Source: Haematobia irritans (taxonomy: Eukaryota > Arthropoda > Insecta > Diptera > Muscidae). From it: 64,000 nt of DNA. This document shows, piece by piece, positions 34,258-45,203 of this stretch. The stretch lies in contig NC_134400.1 of assembly GCF_050003625.1 (NCBI RefSeq), positions 49,465,096 to 49,529,095 on the forward strand, in the 5' to 3' direction. Made by a program: the position numbers and the translations under genes. The first letter of the stretch is position 1; each line of letters begins with the position of its first letter. The notes below the pieces were generated by a model. It worked only from the letters and a program-made list of their open reading frames with translations, ran no database searches and was not told the DNA's origin.

Positions 34258-35825
34258 ATATGTAATTTTGTGCACAAAGTACAGCTCGCAATTTAAGTCC
34301 TATCGTCCTCAATTTTGGCATGGGGTCTTTCTTCGGGTCAAAGACAATCGCTATTGATTTTGGAAAAAATCGGTTCAGATTTAGATATCGCTGCAATATA
34401 TATTTATCACCTATTCGATCATAATTCACGTATTTATGAACCGATCTTCTTCAAATTTCGTACATCTGAATGTTTTGTCGGTCACGTAAAACCTGCAAAA
34501 CATCAGCTAAATCGGTTCAGATTTAGATATAGCTCCCATATATATCTTTCGTCCGATTTGCACTTATATGGCTTCAAAAGCCAGAATTTTGCCCTGATTT
34601 CATTTAAAATTTTCACAAAGTGTACGTTTTATAATATGGTAAACTGTCCCAAATTTGGTCGAAATCGGTTCAGATTTAGATATAGCTCCCATATATACCT
34701 TTCGTCCGATTTGGACTTATATGGCCTCAAAGCCAGAATTTTACCGTGATTTGTTTCAAATTTAGCACAAGGAGTACGTTGAACAATATTGTTAACTGTG
34801 CCAAATTTGGTTAAAATCGGTTCAGATTTATATATAGCTCCCATATATATCTTTCGTCCGATTTGCACTTATATGGCTTCAAAAGACACAATTTTGTCCT
34901 GATTTGATTCAAAATTTGCACAAAGTGTACGTTTAATAATATGGTTTACTGTGCCAAATTTAGATATAGCTCCCATATATACCTTTCGTCCGATTTGCAC
35001 TTATTCTGGCAAAAGCCAGAATTTTACCCTGTTTTCTTCAAATTTTGCAAAAGGAGTGCGTTTAATAGTATGGTTAACTGTGCCAAATTTGTTTGAACTC
35101 GGTTCAGATTTAGATATAGCTCCCATATATATACTTCGTCCGATTTGCACAAAAGCCAGAGTTGAAGCCTCATTTGCTTCACATTTTGTATATATACGCC
35201 AGAGTTGAGTAGAATGTTTCATATTTTAGACCCATTTTCAATGGGAGTTTCCTTCAGTTGACTCGATAGTTTCCACAGAGAATATATTTAATATGCTTTT
35301 TGATCTAATTGGTTCAGATTTGGTAGTCATATTTCACACTGTAATACCACACTTTCCACAAAACGGTCGAGTTTTAAATAAACTAGGCCAAATAATATAT
35401 CACAACCCACAATTGACCACATATAATGCCGAGATTTAACCAATATCCTTGTAAAAGCGCCACTGAAGCAATAATTTTAAATATTACTTAAATTTTCCTT
35501 TATCTCGAATACGTATTTCTCGCTCGATAAATCGTAAATATTATTTCGTACAATTGCATTAAAATTCCTCTAGCTTTATATTTCCCATATTTTGTAACTA
35601 ACATTATGTTTCATCCCAGGGTGTTAGCCGATTTAAATTTTAATTCTAGAGATTTTATACAAGTACAAAAAATTGTCTCCATATTGTATATAAATTATAT
35701 AAATATTTCTAATAAAAGCCTTCATAATAACTACCAACAAATTTGAAGGAGTTGATATGGTAACACAAATTTTTGGTCTACATAGTGGTGAAGGGTATAA
35801 TATAGTCGGCCCCGCCCGACTTTAG

Positions 35826-36163
35826 GTTAGGTTAGGTGGCAGCCCGATGTATCAGGCTCACTTAGACTATTCAGTCCATTGTGATACCACATTGGTGAAC
35901 TTCTCTCTTATCACTGAGTGCTGCCCGATTCCATGTTAAGCTCAATGACAAGGGACCTCCTTTTTATAGCCGAGTCCGAACGGCGTTCCACATTGCAGTG
36001 AAACCACTTAGAGAAGCTTTGAAACCCTCAGAAATGTCACCAGCATTACTGAGGTGGGATAATCCACCGCTGAAAAACTTTTTGGTGTTCGGTCGATGCA
36101 GGAATCGAACCCACGACCTTGTGTGTGCAAGGCGGGCATGCTAACCATTGCACCACGGTGGCT
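35826..36163 (-). mobile_element. tRNA-derived SINE, full length, with 11-bp target duplication
   Basis: This is the reverse copy of the 33916 SINE. The B box GGGTTCGATTCC reads on the minus strand near 36100-36111, and the (TTAGG)n tail is at 35826-35837. CCCGACTTTAG is duplicated at 35815-35825 and 36164-36174, which marks recent insertion by LINE machinery into the 5' end of the family C element. Confidence 0.92.
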
Positions 36164-36188
36164 CCCGACTTTAGACTTTACTTACTTG

Positions 36189-36671
36189 TTCAAACTACGA
36201 AATTTTCTTCAACAAGTGAAAAAAAATTAAATTAAAAAATATTTACTAATTTTTGTGATAACGGTGTAATACAGCTTAGTTAAAATTTTCTAAAATAAAC
36301 CTACGTTTTCTAAGATTAGCCAAAACTTTCCTTCCTTAACATGGGCTTGTCATAGGTCGGATGTCCACCATTTCATTAGCCATTGCATCACTGTTGTGAT
36401 TGCAATTAGGGAGTGATTCCAATTCAGTGTTTTGGATGTGAATTAAAAATTTTTTTAATATTTTGCCAAATAAATAATTTTTATATTTTTTTTTTTATGA
36501 TTTTTAATGCTTTCTTGTCTGAAACGTTTGACTTTAAATATTTTCAAAAATTCGCAAATTTTCTAAACTGGACTTAGCATTTTTTTTTCTACAAAATTTT
36601 AATATTTTGTACCATTTTATTAATTCTTACTCTGTTTTTAACCTAATTGGATCAAAAAATTAAATTAAAAA
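36189..36671. repeat. F repeat, right part, followed by G repeat
   Basis: About 36190-36330 continues the F repeat (AAATTTTCTTCAACAAGTG). About 36340-36660 matches 14471-14800 in reverse (CTTGTCATAGG, ATTCTTACTCTGTTTTTAACC). F and G therefore lie together here and may be parts of one longer repeat. Confidence 0.55.
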
Positions 36672-38208
36672 CAAGTAAGGAAAGTCTAAAGTCGGACGGG
36701 GCCGACTATATTATACCCTTCATCACTTTGTAAGTCCACATTTTCGATACCATATCAAATCCGTCCAATGTGTTGGATGCTATATGAATCCATACACATA
36801 TATTCTGTATATCTGAGCAGATCTGTACAGAGTTCTGCAATAATTATAGATTTTACATTTAAGTCGGCTAATGCGCTGAGGTGGAACACAATGTTAGTAA
36901 AAAAATAATTTGAGGCAACTTCGCAAAAGTGTATTTATGATTTATCGGTCGATAGATGTGCAATAGAGTAATAGGAAAATTTGAGTCATTTTGATAAGTT
37001 TACGACTTAGCAGTGGCGATTTGATAAGGAAAATGTAGGTATTTCGGCTAGTTTTGCCTAAATAGGAAAAATATATGTATGGAATCTATATCGAAATCTG
37101 AACCGATTGCAATCAAATTTCACATGCATAGTTACTATGTTGAATCTAATCCCTGTGCAAAATCTCACGTAAATCGGATAACAACTTTGACCTCTGTGGT
37201 CATATGACGGAAAATCGGGCGAGAGATATATATGGGAGCTATATCAAAATCTGAACCGATTTCAACCAAAATAAACACGCATATGCAGAACCTTAATTCT
37301 ACTGCCTGTGCAAAGTTTCAAGTTCAATTCTACTCCCTCTGCAAAATTTCACGTAAATCAGAGTAGCACTTTTGCCTCTGTGGGCATATTAGTCCAAATC
37401 GGGCGAAAAATATATATGGGAGCTATATCTAAATCTGAACCGACTTCAACTAAATTTTGCACAATTAACGATACTATAAAACGTACTTCTTGTACAAAAT
37501 TTCAAGCAAATCAGGGCAAAACTCTGGCTTTTGAGGCCATATAAATCCAAATCGGACGAAAGATATATATGGGAGCTATATCTAAATCGGAACCGATTTT
37601 AATCAAATTAAGCACACTTAACGATCCTATTAAACGTACTCGTTGTGCAAAATTTAAAGCATATCAGGGCAAAACTCTCGCTTTTGGGGCCATATAAGTC
37701 CAAATCGGACGAAAGATATATATGGGAGCTATATATAAATCTGAACCGATTTAGCTGATATTTGGCAGTTTTTACGGGACTGACGAAACATTCAGATGAA
37801 CAAAATTTGAAGAACGTCGGTTCATAAATACGTGAATTATGATCAAATCGGTGATAAATATATATGGCAGCTATATCTAAATCTGAACCGATTTTTTCCA
37901 AAATCAATAGCGATTGTCTTCTAATCAATAGCGATTGTCTAGCCGAAGAAAGACGTTATGTCAAATTTGAGGACGATCGGACTTAAACTGCGACCTGTAC
38001 TTTGTGCACAAAATTACATATACAGACAGACGGAAGGACGGACGGACAGACAGACAGACAGACGGACATCGCTAAATCGACTCAGAATTTAATTCTAAGC
38101 CGATCGGTATACTAAAAGATGGGTCTATAACAATTATTTCTTGGCGTTACATACAAATGCACAAACTTATTATACCCTGTACCACAGTAGTGGTGAAGGG
38201 TATAAAAA
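36672..38208 (+). mobile_element. Rep153 family C element, complete
   Basis: The 5' end is CAAGTAAGGAAAGTCTAAAG with AGTCGGACGGGGCCGACT and TACCCTTCATCACTTTG. The TATATGGGAGC cores at 37415, 37568 and 37721 are spaced exactly 153 bp; the preceding interval is 184 because of a short local duplication. The 3' domain has GACGGA and GACA repeats at 38026-38066, then ATCGCTAAATCGACTCAG, and ends with the hairpin ACCACAGTAGTGGTGAAGGG and TATAAAAA. Confidence 0.9.
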
Positions 38209-38219
38209 TTAAAATAAAA

Positions 38220-40507
38220 CAAGTATATACAGCAGTAAATTCGGCCGGGCCGAATTTTAAATACCCACCACCATGAATCAAGTATAATAGTTTACTATGA
38301 AAACTATTCTTCGTAGTGGGTTACTTGATAATATATAGAATTGTAGGGGGTTTGATGACAAATCTTCTCCCAAACGAGCCGGCTCCCGAAGACAAACTTT
38401 AAAGATTCTACCTATCAAGACCAGATAAGATTCTGGATTTATGAGAACCAATTTTGTTTGAGTTTTAGAGAAAATATAAACATATCGTGTATATGTTGAA
38501 ATTACGCCTTGATTTAAAAGCTTAAATCTGTAGATTTTTCCGCATTTTCCGTGATCAGTGCGCCTGCTATACCCTGAAAGAAGTGTTTTCTTTTTTGAGA
38601 AACGTAATTTTAGACAAGCAAAGTTTTCTTTTGACACAAATTTTAGAGACAATCGTTGAATAAACGAAAACACTTTATAAGAAAAAGAAATTTCGTTTGT
38701 CTAAAATTTTATTATAGATTAGTAATTTCCAGCAAATCGGATAAAAACTACGGATTCTAGAAGCCCAAGAAATAAAGCCGGGAGATCGGTGTATAAGGGG
38801 GCTATACCAAAACATGGACATATAGGCACCATTTGCTACTCACATATTTGTGATCTTAAAATACCTCCAGATTTTCAATTTCAAACAAATCGGCCAGAAA
38901 ATATAGAAGTAAAAATCGAGAGATCAGTCTATATGGGGGTTATACCAAAAAAGTGGACCGATATACCTCAATTTCGGCACTCTTATTTGTGGTCTAAAAA
39001 TACCTCTAGATTTCGAATTTCAGGCAAATCATGTAATAAATACAGTTTATTGTAGCTCAAGAATTTCAGGCAAAGCGGATGGTAAATATAGTTTCTAGAA
39101 GCCCAAGAAGCAAAATGGGAGATCGGTCTATATGGGGGCTATATCAAAAAATGGACCGATGGGCACCATTTTCGGCACACCTTTTTATGGTCCCAAAAGA
39201 ACTCTAGATTTTCAATTTCAGGAAAATCGGATAGAAAATATAGTTTCTAGAAGCCCAAGAAGCAAAATCGGGAAATCAGTCTCTATGGGGTCTATATCAA
39301 ACCATGGACCGATGAGCACCATTTTCGGCACACCTTTTTTTGGTCCTCAAATACCTCAAGATTTCCAATTTCAGGCAAATCGGATGGTAAATATAGTTTC
39401 TAGAAGCCCTAAAAGCAAAATCGGGATATCGGTCTATATGGGGGCTATACCAAAACATGGACCGATGAGCACCATTTTTGGCACACCTTTTTATGGTCCT
39501 CAAATACCTCTATATTTCCAATTTCAAATTGGATAAAAAATACGGTTTTTATAGGCCCAAGACTCCAAATCGGGAGGTTGGTTTATATGGGGGCTATATC
39601 AAAATATGGACCGATGCGGACCATTGTCGACACACCTCTTTATGGTCCCAAAATACCTTTAGATTTTCAATTTCATACAAATCGGATAGAAAATATTGTT
39701 TCTAGACGCGTAAGAAGCAAAATCGGGAGATCGGTCTATATGGGGGCTATACCAAAACATGGACCGATATGGACCATTTTCAACACACCTCTTTATAGTC
39801 CCACAATACCTATAGATCTCCAATTTCAGGCAAATCGGATGGTAAATATAGTTTCTAGACGCCCACGAAGCAAAATCGGGAGATCGGTCTATATGGGGGC
39901 TATATCAAAACATGGACCGATACGAACGATTTTCGACACACCTCCTTATGGTCCTAAAATACCTCTAGATTTTCAATTTCAGACAAATCGGATCGAAAAT
40001 ACTGTTTCTAGACGCCTAAGAAGCAAAATCGGGAGATCGGTCTATATGGGGGCTATACTAAAACATGGACCGATACGGACCATTTTCGACACACCTCTTT
40101 ATGGCCCCAAAATACCTCAAGATTTCTAATTTCAGGCAAATCTGATAAAAACTACGGTTTTTATAGGCCCAAAACCCCAAATCGGGAGGTCGGTTTATGT
40201 GGGGACTATATCAAAACTTGGACCGATATAACCCATCTTCGAACTTGACCTGCCTGCATACAAAAAACTAATCTGTGCTAAATTTCGGGACGATAGCGCC
40301 ATTATTGAAGGCTGTAGCGTGATTACAACAGACAGACAGACAGACAGACAGACAGACGGACAGACGGACATGCTTATATCGTCTTAGAATTTCTCCCTGA
40401 TCAAGAATATATATAGTTTATATAGTCGGAAATCGATATTTCGATGTGTTACAAACGGAATGACAAACTTATTATACCCCCGTCACCATTTTATGGTGGT
40501 GGGTATA
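38220..40507 (+). mobile_element. Rep153 family B element, complete, seven or more units
   Basis: It starts CAAGTATATACAGC with the perfect palindrome ATTCGGCCGGGCCGAAT and TACCCACCACCATGAATC, only about 12 bp after the end of a family C element. The TATGGGG cores at 39131, 39284, 39437, 39586, 39739, 39892 and 40045 give spacings of 153, 153, 149, 153, 153 and 153. The 3' domain has a long (GACA)n run at 40331-40370. The terminal hairpin is CACCATTTTATGGTGGTGGG. Confidence 0.92.
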
Positions 40508-40890
40508 AAAAATAAATTAAATCAAAAAAATTAAATTAAAAGTTAAAACAACATTGGGAAGACATTTTTGGAAGTGCTTCTAGAGTTGTGCCTGTGGAAC
40601 AACTTCCAATTTTTTTGCTGGGATATACATCTTACGGTCAATATACCTAAATAATCTTAATTTTTTTTCTCTTTTTCTACAGTTAAATAAGCCGGCTCAA
40701 ATACTGAGCACACCTGAAATTCCTCAACAATTCAAATTTGCCCTTTTTTATTGAAGCAAACCATCTCATTTAAAAAATTTTATTTATTTTTTATCTTTCA
40801 ACTATTGAAAAATTAGTATACTCGCCATGGAAAATACCGGCTGTATGGTTGACAGCTGATATTTACTGAAATCCGGCACCTTGTGACTTA
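40508..40890. other. AT-rich DNA, nothing recognised
   Basis: Non-coding. No clear match elsewhere in the window. Confidence 0.35.
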
Positions 40891-41751
40891 CACTCAAAGA
40901 AAAAAAGTTTGGAAAACTTGTATCGCAAACGTTGTTCTTTTGTTTTTTGAAATACTTCCTAAATTTCAAACTTTTATGTCCAAAATATTTTTTTGTGCTA
41001 CATTTATATTTTTGCACTAAAAAAAAACAACAAACCCAGAAAAAATTTTGTTCCAAAATTTCAGTCCATTCCGTTTATACCAAGCACTCACCTTTTCTGA
41101 CATAAAGTCTTTAATAAGACATAGGTTGAAGTTTCATAGTAAAAAGTTATTATATAGTAGTACAAACATAGTAGTTCAAAGATTTTGTCTTTACTTTAAA
41201 AATTTTGGTATTGATTCCGAGTCAAAGAAGCCGAGAATACAAATAAGGATACCTTTAAGACACAATTCTCTTTTAAATTTGGGGTTTGTGTACTTGCTTC
41301 TAGGAAGCAAATTTTTATTTTTCGTTTTTTTCAATTTTTTTTTTTCATATGCTATCAAAATCCTTTAAAAACGAGTTAACGACAACTTTATTTTCCATAT
41401 TCAGGCTCGACTTCCAGTAGAAATTATGCTATGTTTCAAATAAAAAATATCTTTAAAATAAAGTGTTGAAAAACATGTCCTATTTTTGAACGATTTTTTG
41501 CTTTGTAGTCAAGATGCAAAAAGACAACAAATTTAAAGATAATTTTAATTTACTAATTTTAAAGAATTTTTCTGACTTTACCCCAAAAAAAATTTTCTTT
41601 CATGGACAATACGACTTCATTGAAAAGTTTATCGAATTTTGGGCAAGGAAAAACTTTATATTAGAGAAATTCGTCTTCTATGCTAAGCAAACTTTGCATT
41701 CGTATTTTGAGGACATGATATCTTTGCCTCCTGACAATATTTTTTTCAGTG
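40891..41751 (+). mobile_element. MITE-3, complete, with TA duplication
   Basis: 861 bp with ends CACTCAAAGAAAAAAAG and CAATATTTTTTTCAGTG, and TA on both sides (40889-40890, 41752-41753). The interior includes GGTATTGATTCCGAGTCAAA, CTTCTAGGAAGCAAATTT and CAAGATGCAAAAAGACAAC. The 93-codon frame at 41514-41795 runs across the end of the element and has no domain. Confidence 0.82.
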
Positions 41752-41949
41752 TAATGCCGGTGCTCCATGGAGACTGTTTCGGAGATGTCCAATAAACATG
41801 ATTTATATGTATGGGACAATAAGCCAGTCTGAAAAAAAAAATAACTCATTAGCAATTCGGAATAACGCAGAGGTGTTTAACAGGTTGGCTGATAAGTCCC
41901 CGGTCTAACGAAGAAAAACACATTTTTTTTTTGTCAAAATTCGTTTTTA

Positions 41950-42263
41950 TTATTCAACATAGTTCCCTTCAAGAGCGATATAACGATTATAACGACCTTC
42001 CAATTTTTTGATACCATTTTGGTAGTACTCCTTCGGTTTTGCCTCAAAATAGGCCTTAGTTTCGGCGATCACATGTTCATTGCAGCCAAATTTTTTCCCA
42101 GCGAGCATCCTTTTGAGGTCTGAGAACAATAAAAAGTCGCTGGGGGCCAGATCTGGAGGATACGGTAGGTGGGGAAGCAATTCGAAGCCAAATTCATGAA
42201 TTTTTGCCATCGTTCTCAATGAATTGTGGCACGTTGCGTTGTCTTGGTGGAACAATACTTTTT
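41950..42263 (-). pseudogene. mariner transposase, C-terminal part
   Basis: It keeps HQDNATCHNSLRTMAKIHEFG, then PPDLAPSDFLLFSDLKRMLAGK and the end GIKKLEGRYNRYIALEGNYVE. The spacing from the HQD aspartate to the SD aspartate is 34 residues, the mariner signature. A proline replaces the usual serine in YSPDLAP. The frame breaks at the T tract near 42259, where the nested element starts. Confidence 0.9.
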
Positions 42264-44127
42264 ATACCCTCCACCATAGGATGGGAGTATACTAACTTTG
42301 TCATTCCGTTTGTAAAACATCGAAATATTACTCTAAGACCCCATAAAGTATATATATTGTGGGTCGTGGTGAAATTCTGAGTCGATCTGAGCATATCCGT
42401 CCGTCTGTTGAAATCACGCTAACTTCTGAACGAAACAAGCTATCGACTTGAAACTTGGCACAAGTAGTTGTTATTGATGTAGGTCGGATGGTATTGCAAA
42501 TGGGCCATATCGGTTCACTTTTACGTATAGCCCCCATATAAACGGACCCCCGAATTTGGCTTTCGATTGCTCTAAGAGAAGAAAATTTCATCCGCTCAGG
42601 CTGAAATTTGGTACATGGTGTTAGTATATGGTCTCTAACAACCATACAAAAATTGGCCCACATCGGTCCATAATTATATATAGCCCCCATATAAACCGAT
42701 CCCCCGATTTGGCTTCCGCAGCCTCTAAGGGAAGCAAATTTCATCCGATCCGGCTGAAATTTGGTATATGGTGTTAGTATATGGTCTCTAATGACCATGC
42801 AAAAATTGGACCACATCGGTCCATAATTATATATAGCCCCCATATAAACCGATCACCAGATTTGACCTCCGAAGCCTCTTGGAAGACCAAAATTCATCTT
42901 ATTCAGTTGATATTTGGTACGTGGTGTTAATATATGGCCTCAAATACCCATGCAAAAATTGGTCGAAATCGGTCAATAATTATATATAGGCCCCATATAA
43001 ACCGATCCCTAGATTTGACCTACGGAACCCCTTGGAAGACCAAAATTCATCCGATACGGTTGAAATTTGGTACGTGATGTTAGTATATGGTATCCACCAA
43101 CCATGCAGGAATTGGTTCATATCAGTCCCCAGATTTGAGCTTCTGTGCCTTTTGGAGAAGCAAAATTCATCCGATCTGGTTGAAATTTGGTACGTGGTGG
43201 TAGTATATGATATTTAACAACCATGCCAAAAGTGATCGATATCAGTCCATAGTCATCTATAGCCCCCATATAAACAGGTCCCGAGTAGAGGTGTGCACGT
43301 GACACGAAATTGTCGTGTCTCACGAAAATTTTCGTGATTCGTGCGTGAGTCGTGAGTCACGCTCATGACAACAGCGTGAGTGTGCGTGAGCGTGATTAAC
43401 AAACCAAAATGTCGTGCGTGAGCGTGAGTCACGAAAATAATATCTTCGTGAGTGTGCATGAGTAACGAATTACACTCACGACAATATTCCTGCTCACCAA
43501 CATAAAACGCTTAAGAGTTAAATTCAATTACAATTCTAGTGACACCTGATATGTTGAGTTTAATAACACTCTCGATTTTCATAATGCTCATGTTTTCAGA
43601 CACTTCGGTAAGGTAAATTAATTACAAAATTATTCGTGTCACGATATTTTTCGTGAGTCACGGTATTTTTTAGAGTCACGACGTTTTCGTTCGTGAGTGT
43701 GCGTGAATACAAATTTTCTTTTCGTGAGTGTGCGTGAGCGTGAGTCCTACCAAAAAATATCGTGCGTGAGTGTGCGTGAGTATGATTTTTCTGTCGTGAG
43801 TGTGCGTGAGTAAACTATTACTCACGTGCACACCTCTAATCCCGAGATTTGGTTTTGGAGCCTCTTGGAGGAGCAAATTTCATCCGAGTTGAAATTTGTT
43901 ACATTGTGCTAGTATATGGCCGTTAACAACAATGCCTAGCTAGGTCTATATCGGTCTATAGTTATATTTAGCTTTCAGATAAATCGATTCTCAATCACAC
44001 AAAAATTGGTCCATATCAAGTTCATAATTCTATATAGTCTCCAAAAGCGACCCCCATATTTCAATTTCCATGTCAATTTCCATACATTTTTTGTCTAATA
44101 TATACCACGTATGGATATATATACTTG
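42264..44127 (-). mobile_element. Rep153 family A element inside mariner, with a hAT MITE inside it
   Basis: Comparison with the empty second mariner sets the edges. The element occupies ATACCCTCCACCATAGG (42264) to ATATACTTG (44127) inside a T run. The 3' block is at 42300-42430 and the units at 42530-43270 and 43845-44060. The 5' palindrome has been lost: the 5' end goes from TATACCACGTATGG directly to ATATATACTTG. The stretch 43286-43838 is a hAT-like insertion. Confidence 0.9.
43286..43838. mobile_element. hAT-like MITE filled with CGTGAGTGTGCGTGAG repeats
   Basis: The terminal inverted repeats are TAGAGGTGTGCACGTGA and its mirror TCACGTGCACACCTCTA (with one extra base). The 8-bp flanks GTCCCGAG (43278-43285) and ATCCCGAG (43839-43846) match at seven positions. 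The interior repeats CGTGAG, GTGTGCGTGAG and GAGTCACG in both orientations. Non-coding; the His-Thr-rich frames are artefacts of that repeat. Confidence 0.88.
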
Positions 44128-44130
44128 TTT

Positions 44131-44873
44131 CTTCTTCATATGGGGCCGTTTTGCCGCGATTTCGACCTTCAAACGCTGCAATAACGCCATATAATAGTCA
44201 CTGTAGATGGTTTTTCCCTTCTCAAGATAATCGATTAAAATTATTCCATGCGCATCCCAAAAAACAGAGGCCATTACTTTGCCAGCGGACTTTTGAGTCT
44301 TTCCACGCTTCGGAGACGGTTCACCGGTCGCTGTGCACTCAGCCGACTGTCAATTGGACTCATGAGTGTAGTGATCGAGCCATGTTTCATCCATTGTCGC
44401 ATATCGACGGAAAAACTCGGGTTTATTACGAGTTAACAGCTGCAAACACCGCTCAGAATCATCAACACGTTGTTGTTTTTGTCAAATGTAAGCTCGCTTG
44501 GCACCCATTTTGCACAGAGCTTCCGCATATTCAAATATTGATGAATGATATGACCAACACGTTCCTTTGATATCTTTAAGGCCTCTGATATCTCGATCAA
44601 CTTCATTTTACGGTCATTCAAAATCATTTTGTGGATTTTTTTTTTGATGTTTTCGTCGGTAACCACCTCTTTCGGGCGTCCACTGCGTTCACCGTCCCCC
44701 ATGCTCATTTCACCACGCTTGAATTTTGCATACCAATCAATTATTGTTGACTTTCCTGAGGTAGAGTCCGGAAACTCATTATCAAGCCAAGTTTTTGCTT
44801 CCACCGTATTTTTCCCCTTCAGAAAACAGTATTTTATCAAAGCACGAAATTCCTTTTTTTTCATTTTTTCACA
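44131..44873 (-). pseudogene. mariner transposase, N-terminal and central part
   Basis: From MKKKEFRALIKYCFLKGKN at 44864 it carries the paired helix-turn-helix region (TVEAKTWLDNEFPDSTSGKS, SGRPKEVVTDENIKKKIHKM, LKISKERVGHIIHQYL). The frame is lost near 44440. The catalytic start MDETWLDHYTHESN near 44395 and the block KSAGKVMASVFWDAHG near 44270 are in other frames. At least two frameshifts are present in addition to the large insertion. Confidence 0.85.
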
Positions 44874-45042
44874 ATAACAAAAGTTGCTTCACAAAAGACG
44901 CTCTATCTCACAAACTAATTGACTTACAGACGTCAAATTTTGACACGAATCATTTGAAGGTTGGTACTATATAAAAATAATATGCATTTAATACTAGCGA
45001 CGACATCTATGTGTGATACCGGGGACTTATCAGCCAACCTGT

Positions 45043-45203
45043 TACATGGGAATCGAAATGAAATAAATTTACAAGTTTAAGTAAAATAGTCAAGATTTAT
45101 GTGCTACGTATCTCTTGCTAAATTTTCCAACGATTATATTAGCAATTATTAATTTGTATAGCATGAAGTTACCATCTAAGGCATCTAATTTTTATACCCA
45201 CCA
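45043..45203. other. Short flank, possible B hairpin remnant
   Basis: Nothing is recognised except TTTTATACCCACCA at 45191-45203, which looks like the arm of a family B 3' hairpin cut by the next element. Confidence 0.35.

Larger units (their letters stand above)
33482..36188 (-). mobile_element. Rep153 family C element with two SINE insertions
   Basis: Reverse orientation. The 3' hairpin TACCCTTCACCACTACTGTGG is at 33483. The GTCCGTCTGTC tract is near 33617. The units carry ATATAGCTCCCATATATA at 33895, 34525, 34685, 34840, 34970 and 35115. The 5' end is GTGGTGAAGGGTATAATATAG with CGGCCCCGCCCGACT at about 35805-35820, then ACTTGT at 36184-36189. One SINE sits at 33916-34257 and another at 35826-36163. 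Confidence 0.85.
41880..45042 (-). mobile_element. mariner (DD34D) with a family A element nested inside
   Basis: The ends CAGGTTGGCTGATAAGTCCC and its reverse complement at 45020-45041 are flanked by TA at 41878-41879 and 45043-45044. The true length is about 1.3 kb, plus the 1.86-kb nested insertion. A second copy lies at 62620-63901. Confidence 0.92.

Noticed and set aside
41514..41795. 93-codon frame near a MITE-3 end
   Set aside because: It runs out of the element into unrelated flank, has no domain, and the same DNA occurs in other MITE-3 copies without that frame.
43253..43876. His/Thr-rich frames (THTHAR-type repeats) that resemble low-complexity secreted proteins
   Set aside because: They are translations of CGTGAGTGTG repeats inside a hAT MITE, broken at the element ends.
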